DNA of 64,000 nt from an uncultured Clostridia bacterium (lineage in GTDB: Bacteria; Bacillota; Clostridia; Christensenellales; UBA1242): assembly GCA_934793215.1 (NCBI GenBank), contig CAKVOP010000001.1, forward strand, positions 304,235 to 368,234, written 5' to 3'. Made by a program: the position numbers and the translations under genes. Shown in pieces: positions 26,613 to 36,153 of the stretch. The notes under the pieces were generated by a model. The model did no database searches and had not been told where the DNA came from. It was given only the letters and a program-made list of their open reading frames with translations. The number at the start of each line of letters is the position of its first letter. The first letter of the stretch is position 1.

Positions 26613-27614
26613 ATGAGTAAATATAATTACGCGATTGAGATTGGTGGCTCTTTTACTAAAATTTATGTTAAAGAGGAGGGGTTTGCTCTTTGCGAACCAA
26701 CTCTTGTGGCGGCCGAACCAACAAGTGATGGATATAAAATTGTGGCGTTTGGCCAAGAAGCCAAAAATATGATGGGAAAAACAAGCGAGAATATTGAGGT
26801 GTTTTCTCCAATAATTAATGGGGAAATCAAAAATTATCAATATTTGAAACTTCTCCTTGAATATTTCTTTGACAAAGTAGGGCATAAAAAGAAAAAAGAC
26901 TCTGTTTTGGTGCTCGTAAATCTTGGATTGTCTGCCGAGGAGAAAAACAAGTTTATATCACTTCTCTATGAACTTGAATTTAAAGAAGTTTCGTTGTTGC
27001 CGACTATTATTTGCTCGTGCATTGGTGTCGGTAAAAGCATAAGTTCTACGAAATCAGTGCTTGTTGCCAATATTGGAGGTGCAAATACTGATGTGGCGGT
27101 TATAAACATGAACAGCATTGTCAAGGGCGCAACACTAGGCCTTGGTGGACGAGCAGTCGATGTTGCGATAGCCAATCAAATTGCTTACAATCATGGAATA
27201 GTGTTGGGGCTTTCTACAAGTGAAAAACTCAAAGTTGAGGTTGGAAGTCTTTATGAAAATGATACTCTTAATATGGAAGTTACAGGAGTCGATTGTGATA
27301 CAAAAATTCCAACTTCATATATAATTTCTTCAAGTGACCTGCTTCCAGTTTTGGAGCCTTTCTTTGATGAAATTGTAAGAACGATTGATGTTACAATAAC
27401 TTCGCTTGCTCCTGAAATTTCAGCTGATATTATAAGTGGTGGTGTGGTTTTTGTTGGAGGAATGGCAAAAACAAATGGACTTGACCACTATCTTAAAAAG
27501 CATTTAAGATATCCATTTAAAATAGCTGATGATGCGGAGAATGTTTCTATTTTGGGTGCTGGAAAACTTCTAGAAGACGAAAAACTTCTTTCTAAATTGA
27601 TTGATAATATATAG
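26613..27614 (+). CDS. divergent MreB-like actin homologue
   Basis: This 333-residue protein has the actin-fold order of MreB/Mbl. The phosphate-1 loop is IEIGGSFTKIYV, FGQEAKNMMGKT matches the MreB GxEAKxMxGRT segment, and VANIGGANTDVAVI is the phosphate-2 loop with a T-D pair. VFVGGMAKTNGLDHYL is the adenosine motif. Divergence from housekeeping MreB is strong, and the gene is not near mreC or mreD, so it is probably a paralogue. Cytoskeletal filament formation is inferred from the family. It sits just upstream of minD-minE. AGGGAGG precedes the ATG, and a terminator follows. Confidence 0.8.
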   Translation: MSKYNYAIEIGGSFTKIYVKEEGFALCEPTLVAAEPTSDGYKIVAFGQEAKNMMGKTSENIEVFSPIINGEIKNYQYLKLLLEYFFDKVGHKKKKDSVLVLVNLGLSAEEKNKFISLLYELEFKEVSLLPTIICSCIGVGKSISSTKSVLVANIGGANTDVAVINMNSIVKGATLGLGGRAVDVAIANQIAYNHGIVLGLSTSEKLKVEVGSLYENDTLNMEVTGVDCDTKIPTSYIISSSDLLPVLEPFFDEIVRTIDVTITSLAPEISADIISGGVVFVGGMAKTNGLDHYLKKHLRYPFKIADDAENVSILGAGKLLEDEKLLSKLIDNI

Positions 27615-27618
27615 TTAG

Positions 27619-27648
27619 ATTGACAATATTTATATTGTCAATTTTTTT
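27619..27648 (+). terminator. intrinsic terminator after the MreB-like gene
   Basis: Perfect 11-bp arms ATTGACAATAT and ATATTGTCAAT are separated by 2 nt and followed by a T-run. It separates the MreB-like gene from minD. Confidence 0.88.
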
Positions 27649-27838
27649 CTAGGCGTAAAAAGATAAATAAAAAAAGGCTGTAAGTCATTGAGATTAACTT
27701 TGGTCTTTTTTTGTGAAAATTTTTTATATCTTAATTTTTATTTGTTGTCAATAAAAGACAATTTGACTTATCTTTTGACAAACAACTTCTTTAAATGTTT
27801 AAATGAAAAATGCTAAAATAAACACATAGGAGGTGGCA

Positions 27839-28630
27839 GTGGCTCGCAAAATAGTTCTTACAAGTGGCAAGGGCGGGGTTGGAAAAACAACAGTGTGCGC
27901 AAATCTTGGAATTAACCTTGCAAAACTAGGATTTCGAGTTGCCATTGTTGATACTGATATTGGCTTAAATAATATGGATGTGGTATTGGGGCTTGATAGA
28001 CAAGTGGTTTTTGATATCACTGACATAATAATGGGGAGGTGTCGTCCAAAACAAGCTCTCGTACAAGACAAAAAGATATCATCTCTCTATCTTTTGCCGT
28101 CTGCTCATGCCTACAATAAGGTGAGCATTCTTGGTGAGCACATTAAAAGCGTCGTAGATAGCCTTGATTCGAGTTTTGACTATATTTTGATAGATTGCCC
28201 AGCGGGCGTAGAAGCGGGCTTCCATAGGGCTGTTTTCCCTGCAAATGAGGCTATTGTTGTGGTGACTCCACATTTATCATCTATTCGCGACGCGGACAAA
28301 GTTATAGGGCTCTTGAATGATTATGACATCGGTTTTACTGGGCTCGTTGTCAATCGTATGAGAGGTGATTTGCTTTTGAATGGTGATATGATGGATATTG
28401 AAAGTATAGTCAAAGCACTTAATATTCCGCTTCTTGGAGTTATTCCAGAAGATGATGCTATTGGTTCATCATGTTCAATGGGTGGAAGAGTGCAAAGTGT
28501 GGAAAGTGCACGTGCATTCACCCTTTTAAGCGAGAACTTGCATAACGGTTCAAAAAAGATTTTTGATTGCACATACAAATACCGCGGATTGATGGGATAT
28601 ATCCGCAGAAATTTGAAAAAACATTGCTAG
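27839..28630 (+). CDS. minD: septum site-determining ATPase MinD
   Basis: This 263-residue deviant Walker-A ATPase binds the membrane when ATP-bound and positions the division site. TSGKGGVGKTT near residue 8, DTDIGLNNMD, and DCPAGVEAGF are typical of MinD. The C-terminus YRGLMGYIRRNLKKHC looks like the amphipathic membrane-targeting helix. The GTG start at 5 nt after AGGAGG gives VARKIV, as in other MinDs; an earlier GTG overlaps the ribosome-binding site. minE follows after 9 nt. minC is not in the window. Confidence 0.95.
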   Translation: MARKIVLTSGKGGVGKTTVCANLGINLAKLGFRVAIVDTDIGLNNMDVVLGLDRQVVFDITDIIMGRCRPKQALVQDKKISSLYLLPSAHAYNKVSILGEHIKSVVDSLDSSFDYILIDCPAGVEAGFHRAVFPANEAIVVVTPHLSSIRDADKVIGLLNDYDIGFTGLVVNRMRGDLLLNGDMMDIESIVKALNIPLLGVIPEDDAIGSSCSMGGRVQSVESARAFTLLSENLHNGSKKIFDCTYKYRGLMGYIRRNLKKHC

Positions 28631-28639
28631 GAGGGCTTT

Positions 28640-28870
28640 ATGCGATATCAAATTGCTTCAAGACTTGAAGAGGTCTTGACCGAAGATAAGTTTTGTGATC
28701 CTCAACATGTTTGTGAGGTATTGCAAGAAGAAATTCAGCCTATCGCCAAAAATTATCTTGCACTAAACAAAGATATAAAAGTGCGATATCGAAAAGATGG
28801 AGAAAAAAACATATTTTTTATTGAAATGACCGCCGATCGAATAAAGCCATTTGGCTATGTGCCTGGTTGA
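28640..28870 (+). CDS. minE: cell division topological specificity factor MinE
   Basis: This 76-residue protein directly follows minD. It matches MinE in length and in its C-terminal dimer region (LNKDIKVRYRKDGEKNIFFIEM). The N-terminal half is divergent: RYQIASRLEEVLTED replaces the usual short amphipathic helix and anti-MinCD helix. MinE stimulates the MinD ATPase and drives its redistribution. The call relies on position as well as sequence. GGAGG precedes the ATG, and a terminator follows at 70 bp. Confidence 0.8.
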   Translation: MRYQIASRLEEVLTEDKFCDPQHVCEVLQEEIQPIAKNYLALNKDIKVRYRKDGEKNIFFIEMTADRIKPFGYVPG

Positions 28871-28937
28871 TAAAATATATAAAATACGCTAACAAATATC
28901 ATAGGAAGATTTATCTTAACTAAAGATTTATTAGAAC

Positions 28938-28969
28938 AAAAAAATCACGATTACAAATCGTGATTTTTT
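28938..28969. terminator. bidirectional terminator between minE and the giant gene
   Basis: The arms AAATCACGATT and AATCGTGATTT pair around a 3-nt loop and are flanked by A- and T-runs. It ends 5 nt before the stop codon of the minus-strand giant gene and serves both convergent units. Confidence 0.92.
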
Positions 28970-28974
28970 GTGCG

Positions 28975-31900
28975 TCAGACTTTTTGCCAACAAGCATACA
29001 AAGTTGCGTTTCCAGTTACTGTGTATGAAGTGAAACCAGAGCCAGCCTTTGTATAGTCTGCCCATTGAGAAGTTCCCCAAGAGGTTGATTTGAAATAAGC
29101 TTTTGTTGACCAATCTGTAAATTTGCCAGGTCTTACAGCACTCGTGTAAGCTCTTCCCTGAACAATGTATTTTGATTCGTTAAGGTTAAGAGTAGTGCCT
29201 TCCAAAACGGTTACTGCGGATATAGCGGCAGGTGCGTCTTTCCAGCCACTACCAGCTACTGTATCAAATACGATATACCATCTCAAATCAAAATTTACAG
29301 TGTAATAATATTTGGTCTCGACTTCCCAATTTGCAATGATATCAACATTTCTGTCAGGAGCGATTGTTAAATTATCGCTGTATCCTTTGAAAGTATAGGT
29401 TACGCGAGTTTTTCCGTCATCTTCAACGTAAGTTGATTGACTTGGAAGTGCTGGCATTTCTTCGCCCTCGTAGAGGTCGAACTCATTTGTGAAGGCGTCG
29501 CCATAAGAACTTGAATAACTAAAATGATATTTGTTTCTAATATAAAGAGTGAGGTCGTTAACAATTTCAAATGTGCCTGTGTATTCTTCACTAAAATCCT
29601 TATCTAAATAATATTTAGTGGTTTCATTTATGAGAGAGTTTGTAAGCTCTGCTTTATCCCCAACCTTGACTTGCTTTTCGCTTAAAAGTTCGTCGTTGTG
29701 ATAAAGTTTAAATGAGGCAGTTTTTTCGACTTTATAAACATTCCATTTTGCATAAAGAGTTACATTAAAGTCTGGCATAATTGTATCATTAAATTCAGTA
29801 TTTTCGGCAAAATCGGCACTTGTATACCAACCAGCGAAATGAGAGTATATAGTTGTAGAATCAATGGTTTCTTCTTTGTCTTCAAGTTCAAAGAGGGTTA
29901 TTTCACTTCCGGCAAGTCTTGTGATGCTGTCGCAAGTAAATGTGCTGTTTGTAACAAATGTGATTGTGCGATAATATACTATTGTTTCAACCCATTTTGC
30001 GTAAAGGGTAGTGTCTCTTCGAGGCATTGTAGTTGAGGTGAAAAGAGTATTATCAGCAAATTCTTCGCTAGTATACCACCCACCAAATACCTTTGTAGAT
30101 TTGTAAATTCCGTTGTCGTTAATGATATCCGGAAGGGTAGGGAGTGATATAGGTGTTTTGTAACTTCCTGCCATATCACTCACTGTATTACCGCCGTTTG
30201 AATTGAATTTGATTGTGTAAATTTTTTCACTTGCTTTTGTCCACTTTCCCTTGCTTGCTTCCCATTCTTCGTCATAAGCGTGGGTATATGAGTTTACATA
30301 TTCATAAAGTGCACTCATGTCAACTGGGTCAAGGTAGTTAACAAGGTCTATGTTGTTGCTATCAAGTTTAAGATTTACAGTGTCGCCTTTAAGAGGTAGG
30401 TCAAAACCAAATTCGAGATGAGAAACATAATTTTTGTTGTTTTTATCAGTGTCAGTTCTAAACAGGATTGACATAATTCCAAGTTGAGGGTTGTTTGCAA
30501 TCTCTGCCATATTGATACTAACTCTAAAACTATTTGCATCAACAATTTCGATAGGTTTTAAAATGTTGCTGTAGTCCATTGGAGTAGTACGGTTGGAAGC
30601 CAAAGACATTGATTCTTTCATTGCATTAATGATTGCGTCGGTAAAGCCGATAGAGTATTGAACATAATACATAGGGTCTTCAAGAAGCCTATCTAGGCTA
30701 ATTTTAGTCGCCTTTTCATATGATCGCTTTCCTGCACCAAACACAACATCAACTGTTTCGCTTCTGTATAGATAAATTGCATCATCTTTGTAGTATATAT
30801 ATAAGAATCGATTGTCACCACTTTCTGTGTCACCAAACTCGTAAGGAACGTCATTATTTACTTTAACAACAGCAGGTATTTCGCCAAGGACGATTGCTAT
30901 TTCTGGTTTTTTGTCAACAATCTTTACTCTTATATCAAATGGAATAACATTGTTTTTGCCAAGCGCTTTTATCGCACTAGCAAGTTCAATTCCTGCAAGT
31001 TTACCATTAACATTGAAAGTTCCCGCAATGTGGAAATCTTTTGTGGTTACCATATTTACAAGTGCTTTGATAAGGTCGCTGGCACGAGAAATGTCAACAT
31101 AATTTTTGCTCTTATCAACGCCTTGATATCCAGTCCAATCTTGAATTTCAAGTTTTGCAGAGATTTGTCTAGAACGATTCGAATTGTATATATTGTCAAT
31201 TTGAATTCCAGTCAATGCGCTTTCTGTGCTTGTAAATGAGATTAAAATGTCTTGTGCATTATCGTCACCATAGAGTAATTTACCATTAAGAGAAATAACG
31301 AGGTCGTTGCCGTTTGTGTAAAGCCCGCTGATATAATCAAGGTACTTAATCATTTTCATTGGGTCAATGTCAGCAATACCAGTATCAATGCCAATCTCTT
31401 CTTTAAGGTTGAAGTCAAGATCAACTTTGTCAAGGAAAGGTATTGTGCTAGGATCAATTCCAAAGAATTCAAGGGCGATTGAAAGAATTTCGCCAAATGC
31501 CTTATTGTCAATTTTGATTAATAAACCATTGTAATTGAAGTAAAGCACACCTTCTTCAACAAAGAAAGATATGTCGAGTCCGTCAATATCATTACTTGAA
31601 AGGATAGCCCCAAGTTTGATTTGTGAAGAATAATCTGCTTGAACACTTGCATTTACCTTTTGTCCGTTGTCAAGGAAAATAATTTCGGCAAGAGCTTTAA
31701 TATGTCCAGCCTTAACAAATTGCAGTGCCTTATCTACATAACCCATAAGTGTCATGATATCAATGTATTCGCCATTTACTGCAATGTCATGAGCGTTGTC
31801 ATAAAGAGTGAGAGATGCGGTAATATTCGAATAATTTACATTGATTGAAGAAATTTTGCCTTCGCCAAGGTTTACGCTGGCGGTGAGTGAATTTCCGTTA

Positions 31901-34900
31901 AGAGTGTACCCTACCTCAATGAGGCTTCTTGAAATGTTAAGAGTGAGGTTTGTCAAAATTTCTTCAATGTCAAGATTGCTTGTGTCAACTTTTGCCCCGT
32001 CTGTTGGGATAAGAGCAATGATTGCATCAATCATGTTTTCACTTTCAAGAATTGATGAGATTTTGTCAAGGTAAGGAATCTCAATCTTAAAGTTTTCTTT
32101 GACAAATTTAGCAACTTCGTCAAGGTCAACGGTGTTAAATTTAATAGCAATGTTTCCAGCGTTTACATAGAGAATTCCGTCTTTGAAGATAACTTTTGCA
32201 GTGATGTTTTCGTAAGAAGCGGTTAGGTCAAGTTCAATCTTTCCATTGAGATTAATGAAACCATTTGCTGAAATTCCATTGTAAGAACCGTTAATTTCAA
32301 GATAAGCAACTTTGTCTTGGATAAGTTTAGTAGTGTTTTCAATGATAGGGAGAAAATCTACAAGGTCTGTATACTCATCAGCATTTAATTCGTCTTTAAC
32401 AAATTCGTCATTTGAGCCGATTACAGTAGCAGAAACTGAAATACCTTCAATTTCTGTTTTAACACTGATTTCGTTTGCACTTGTTTTAAGAGTAAGTGCG
32501 TATCCCATTGCTCCAATTTCAAGTTCGCCATTTTCATTTACTGAAAGGGCGGTTACAAGAAGAGGAGTTTTTTCTCTATCGAGGACTGATTTAACCATTT
32601 CAATAATCTTTGAAATGTCAAGGTTTGTGCTAACCTCTGGCATTGAAATTTCTTTGCCTAGTAGAGTAGAGACGAATTCAAGAATGGTGTCTTTATCGTC
32701 AAGGCTAACCTTGAGTTTGTTTGAAAGCACATCTATGAAGAGAGTGTTTTCGTCAAGCGTAACTTTAACATCTTTTCCATAGAGATTTGTATTTGCAGTA
32801 AGGTAAACACCATTTTCAATATTTAATGTTACATTAAGTGGAATTTCAATTTCGTTAACTTTAATGTTTACGTTTGCCGAGAAAGTCTTGTTGTTAGCGA
32901 AATCGATTGCATCACTTACTGCTGGGAGAAGAACAGCAACATTTGCATAAGCATCTTCCTTTTCAGTGAGAGCAATTTCTTTTGCGTCCTTGATTTCAAG
33001 GTTTGCGTCAATTCCAAATCCTGTGAAACCAATGGCTGTAAGTTTTTCATTGTCAGCAGAGATAGAGATTGTTCCAATATCCTTGATTACAACTTTTGTA
33101 GTTCCATCTTCTTCGTTGATGCTTTCAATGATGTCAAGGTTTAATGAAGACAAATCAAACTCACTCATGTTAAGTTCGCCAGAGATCTCTGCGATTTTGC
33201 CAGTTGTAACTTTGTCAATGATTGCACTTATTTTATCGATTGGAAGATTGATTCCAAACTTTTCAAGTAGAGCCCCAACTTTGTCAAGGTCATCAAGACT
33301 AAATTTTACGAAGAGGTTTCCGCATTCAAGGTAAACTGATTTATCCATGTAGATAACTTTTGCATTAAGCCCTTCATATTCACTTTCAACCATAACTCTC
33401 ATGTTTTTAATGTCAACCGAAACAAAAGCGTTGTAAGTTGTGTCGTCGTAAGTAAGTGAAGCGTTGAAGCCAACAGTTCCGTTATTTGCAATTTCAAGTG
33501 CCTTATCTACATAACCCATAAGTGTCATGATATCAATGTATTCGCCATTTACTGCAATGTCATGGGCGTTGTCATGAAGAGTGAGAGATGCGGTAATACT
33601 CGAATAATTTACATTGATTGAAGAAATCTTGTCTTCGCCAAGGTTTATGTTGGCGGTGAGAGGATTTCCGTTAAGAGTGTATCCTACTTCAATGAGGCTT
33701 CTCGAAATGTTAAGAGTAAGGTTTGTCAAAATTTCTTCAATGTCAAGATTGCTTGTGTCAACTTTTGCCCCGTTTGTTGGGATAAGGGCAATTATTGCAT
33801 CAATCATGTTTTCACTTTCAAGAATTGATGAGATTTTGTCAAGGTAAGGAATCTCAATCTTAAAGTTTTCTTTGACAAATTTAGCAACTTCGTCAAGGTC
33901 AACGGTGTTAAATTTAATAGCAATGTTTCCAGCGTTTACATAGAGAATTCCGTCTTTGAAGATAACTTTTGCAGTGATGTTTTCGTAAGAAGCGGTTAGG
34001 TCAAGTTCAATCTTTCCATTGAGATTAATGAAACCATTTGCTGAAATTCCATTGTAAGAACCGTTAATTTCAAGATAAGCAACTTTGTCTTGGATAAGTT
34101 TAGTAGTGTTTTCAATGATAGGGAGAAAATCTACAAGGTCTGTATACTCATCAGCATTTAATTCGTCTTTAACAAATTCGTCATTTGAGCCGATTACAGT
34201 AGCAGAAACTGAAATACCTTCAATTTCTGTTTTAACACTGATTTCGTTTGCACTTGTTTTAAGAGTAAGTGCGTATCCCATTGCTCCAATTTCAAGTTCG
34301 CCATTTTCATTTACTGAAAGGGCGGTTACAAGAAGAGGAGTTTTTTCTCTATCGAGGACTGATTTAACCATTTCAATAATCTTTGAAATGTCAAGGTTTG
34401 TGCTAACCTCTGGCATTGAAATTTCTTTGCCTAGTAGAGTAGAGACGAATTCAAGAATGGTGTCTTTATCGTCAAGGCTAACCTTGAGTTTGTTTGAAAG
34501 CACATCTATGAAGAGAGTGTTTTCGTCAAGCGTAACTTTAACATCTTTTCCATAGAGATTTGTATTTGCAGTAAGGTAAACACCATTTTCAATATTTAAT
34601 GTTACATTAAGTGGAATTTCAATTTCGTTAACTTTAATGTTTACGTTTGCCGAGAAAGTCTTGTTGTTAGCGAAATCGATTGCATCACTTACTGCTGGGA
34701 GAAGAACAGCAACATTTGCATAAGCATCTTCCTTTTCAGTGAGAGCAATTTCTTTTGCGTCCTTGATTTCAAGGTTTGCGTCAATTCCAAATCCTGTGAA
34801 ACCAATGGCTGTAAGTTTTTCATTGTCAGCAGAGATAGAGATTGTTCCAATATCCTTGATTACAACTTTTGTAGTTCCATCTTCTTCGTTGATGCTTTCA

Positions 34901-36141
34901 ATGATGTCAAGGTTTAATGAAGACAAATCAAACTCACTCATGTTAAGTTCGCCAGAGATCTCTGCGATTTTGCCAGTTGTAACTTTGTCAATGATTGCAC
35001 TTATTTTATCGATTGGAAGATTGATTCCAAACTTTTCAAGTAGAGCCCCAACTTTGTCAAGGTCATCAAGACTAAATTTTACGAAGAGGTTTCCGCATTC
35101 AAGGTAAACTGATTTATCCATGTAGATAACTTTTGCATTAAGCCCTTCATATTCACTTTCAACCATAACTCTCATGTTCTTAATGTCAACCGAAACAAAA
35201 GCGTTGTAAGTTGTGTCGTCATAAGTAAGTGTTGTGTTAAAACTTAAAATGTCTTGTTTTGCAAATGGAATAACTTTGCTTGCTACACCAAAGATAGGTG
35301 TGAGGTTTGCGTAATCATCTTTGTTACGCTCTCCAATTTCAACATATTTTGGATAGTTGACATTCCCGCTTGCCTCAATAGACATTTTATCGCTAACTTT
35401 ACTGAGAGGAAGTGAAATGGTTTTAAGCTTGTATGTTTTGTCAGTTATAAGTTGAATAATGGCAGGCGCGTCAGGGATAGGAAGGTTAACATTAATAACA
35501 TTTTCTCTGCGTCCTTTAAGTTCATTCAAATCGCTTAAAAATGAGAGAATTTTGTTTATATCAAATTGTCCATCTTCATTTTTTACAATACTTCCTATAT
35601 CTGGCAATTCAACACCAATCATTGAAATTAGTTGTTTGGCTGAATCAATTAAGTTTGTGGTTTCAACTCTAAACTTGCCTCCAAAGAGGTCGAAGTAGAG
35701 ATTGTTGTCGCTATAACAAATGTTAATTTCGTAAGTTTGCCCTGGCATGTCAATGGTGATTGTGCCGTCTACACTTATAACATCTTTATAGTTTGCCTCG
35801 TCCGTAAGTTTGGCAAGGGTTGAGGCGTTATTTGACTTTTCTATCTCAACCTTTTTATGGTTAATCTTGGCTGACAAGCCAATGTTTGTTGAAGAGAAAT
35901 TGTTTGCGTCAATGTCGCCACTATTTATCGTTACACCCAGGTTGAGGTCGACATTTTCTGCCTCTTCAAAGTTGTCTCTAATTGCTTGAATTTGTGCGGG
36001 AACAACCCCTTGGCCTTCTGCACTTTGTCTTGAGGACAGGTTGGTGGAGATAGTTATAGCACCATAAGCAGAAGCAAGTGAAACAATAAGATACAAAAAT
36101 GTGTAGCCTATATACTTAAAAATTTTTCTTAATTTTCGCAT
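28975..36141 (-). CDS. giant modular surface protein with duplicated 591-residue unit
   Basis: This 2,388-residue protein has an N-terminal membrane helix (~residues 10-30), then at least eight diverged beta-rich modules of ~200 residues. Each module carries a signature like ILYVNAGNIAIKF, a helix, then a hydrophobic xxIPxLDKI element. Three consecutive modules form a 591-residue unit present twice, nearly identical, at about residues 305-882 and 896-1473. The C-terminal ~400 residues contain InlB/Flg_new-type repeats (FNSNGG...GGWYTS...TTLYAKW). There is no LPXTG or C-terminal helix, so it is held by the N-terminal helix. Function is unknown; adhesion or an envelope-spanning role is inferred. 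AAGGAG precedes the ATG. It is second in an operon with the gene 12 nt upstream. Confidence 0.85.
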   Translation of the reverse strand: MRKLRKIFKYIGYTFLYLIVSLASAYGAITISTNLSSRQSAEGQGVVPAQIQAIRDNFEEAENVDLNLGVTINSGDIDANNFSSTNIGLSAKINHKKVEIEKSNNASTLAKLTDEANYKDVISVDGTITIDMPGQTYEINICYSDNNLYFDLFGGKFRVETTNLIDSAKQLISMIGVELPDIGSIVKNEDGQFDINKILSFLSDLNELKGRRENVINVNLPIPDAPAIIQLITDKTYKLKTISLPLSKVSDKMSIEASGNVNYPKYVEIGERNKDDYANLTPIFGVASKVIPFAKQDILSFNTTLTYDDTTYNAFVSVDIKNMRVMVESEYEGLNAKVIYMDKSVYLECGNLFVKFSLDDLDKVGALLEKFGINLPIDKISAIIDKVTTGKIAEISGELNMSEFDLSSLNLDIIESINEEDGTTKVVIKDIGTISISADNEKLTAIGFTGFGIDANLEIKDAKEIALTEKEDAYANVAVLLPAVSDAIDFANNKTFSANVNIKVNEIEIPLNVTLNIENGVYLTANTNLYGKDVKVTLDENTLFIDVLSNKLKVSLDDKDTILEFVSTLLGKEISMPEVSTNLDISKIIEMVKSVLDREKTPLLVTALSVNENGELEIGAMGYALTLKTSANEISVKTEIEGISVSATVIGSNDEFVKDELNADEYTDLVDFLPIIENTTKLIQDKVAYLEINGSYNGISANGFINLNGKIELDLTASYENITAKVIFKDGILYVNAGNIAIKFNTVDLDEVAKFVKENFKIEIPYLDKISSILESENMIDAIIALIPTNGAKVDTSNLDIEEILTNLTLNISRSLIEVGYTLNGNPLTANINLGEDKISSINVNYSSITASLTLHDNAHDIAVNGEYIDIMTLMGYVDKALEIANNGTVGFNASLTYDDTTYNAFVSVDIKNMRVMVESEYEGLNAKVIYMDKSVYLECGNLFVKFSLDDLDKVGALLEKFGINLPIDKISAIIDKVTTGKIAEISGELNMSEFDLSSLNLDIIESINEEDGTTKVVIKDIGTISISADNEKLTAIGFTGFGIDANLEIKDAKEIALTEKEDAYANVAVLLPAVSDAIDFANNKTFSANVNIKVNEIEIPLNVTLNIENGVYLTANTNLYGKDVKVTLDENTLFIDVLSNKLKVSLDDKDTILEFVSTLLGKEISMPEVSTNLDISKIIEMVKSVLDREKTPLLVTALSVNENGELEIGAMGYALTLKTSANEISVKTEIEGISVSATVIGSNDEFVKDELNADEYTDLVDFLPIIENTTKLIQDKVAYLEINGSYNGISANGFINLNGKIELDLTASYENITAKVIFKDGILYVNAGNIAIKFNTVDLDEVAKFVKENFKIEIPYLDKISSILESENMIDAIIALIPTDGAKVDTSNLDIEEILTNLTLNISRSLIEVGYTLNGNSLTASVNLGEGKISSINVNYSNITASLTLYDNAHDIAVNGEYIDIMTLMGYVDKALQFVKAGHIKALAEIIFLDNGQKVNASVQADYSSQIKLGAILSSNDIDGLDISFFVEEGVLYFNYNGLLIKIDNKAFGEILSIALEFFGIDPSTIPFLDKVDLDFNLKEEIGIDTGIADIDPMKMIKYLDYISGLYTNGNDLVISLNGKLLYGDDNAQDILISFTSTESALTGIQIDNIYNSNRSRQISAKLEIQDWTGYQGVDKSKNYVDISRASDLIKALVNMVTTKDFHIAGTFNVNGKLAGIELASAIKALGKNNVIPFDIRVKIVDKKPEIAIVLGEIPAVVKVNNDVPYEFGDTESGDNRFLYIYYKDDAIYLYRSETVDVVFGAGKRSYEKATKISLDRLLEDPMYYVQYSIGFTDAIINAMKESMSLASNRTTPMDYSNILKPIEIVDANSFRVSINMAEIANNPQLGIMSILFRTDTDKNNKNYVSHLEFGFDLPLKGDTVNLKLDSNNIDLVNYLDPVDMSALYEYVNSYTHAYDEEWEASKGKWTKASEKIYTIKFNSNGGNTVSDMAGSYKTPISLPTLPDIINDNGIYKSTKVFGGWYTSEEFADNTLFTSTTMPRRDTTLYAKWVETIVYYRTITFVTNSTFTCDSITRLAGSEITLFELEDKEETIDSTTIYSHFAGWYTSADFAENTEFNDTIMPDFNVTLYAKWNVYKVEKTASFKLYHNDELLSEKQVKVGDKAELTNSLINETTKYYLDKDFSEEYTGTFEIVNDLTLYIRNKYHFSYSSSYGDAFTNEFDLYEGEEMPALPSQSTYVEDDGKTRVTYTFKGYSDNLTIAPDRNVDIIANWEVETKYYYTVNFDLRWYIVFDTVAGSGWKDAPAAISAVTVLEGTTLNLNESKYIVQGRAYTSAVRPGKFTDWSTKAYFKSTSWGTSQWADYTKAGSGFTSYTVTGNATLYACWQKV
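31724..33456. repeat. internal 1.73 kb direct repeat, copy 1
   Basis: This matches the second copy at a constant offset of 1,773 bp (591 codons, in frame). By eye the part from about 32075 to 33400 shows no difference from the other copy, whereas the first ~350 bp has about 16 substitutions. It lies in the C-terminal-side unit of the giant gene. Confidence 0.93.
33497..35229. repeat. internal 1.73 kb direct repeat, copy 2
   Basis: This is the partner of the repeat 1,773 bp to the left, encoding the N-terminal-side unit. A 40-bp unique joint separates the two copies. Sequence identity ends abruptly on both sides: after AAGTAAGTG at the right end and before AGTGCC at the left. Confidence 0.93.
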
Positions 36142-36153
36142 AACTTTCTCCTT

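Noticed and set aside
31841..35107. Several open frames on the plus strand inside the giant gene, some seen twice
   Set aside because: They are antisense shadows of the minus-strand gene. They occur twice only because the underlying DNA is duplicated, and they have no ribosome-binding sites.
28975..36141. LPXTG sorting signal on the giant protein
   Set aside because: The C-terminus ends in an InlB-type repeat (LYACWQKV) with no LPXTG, hydrophobic helix or basic tail.
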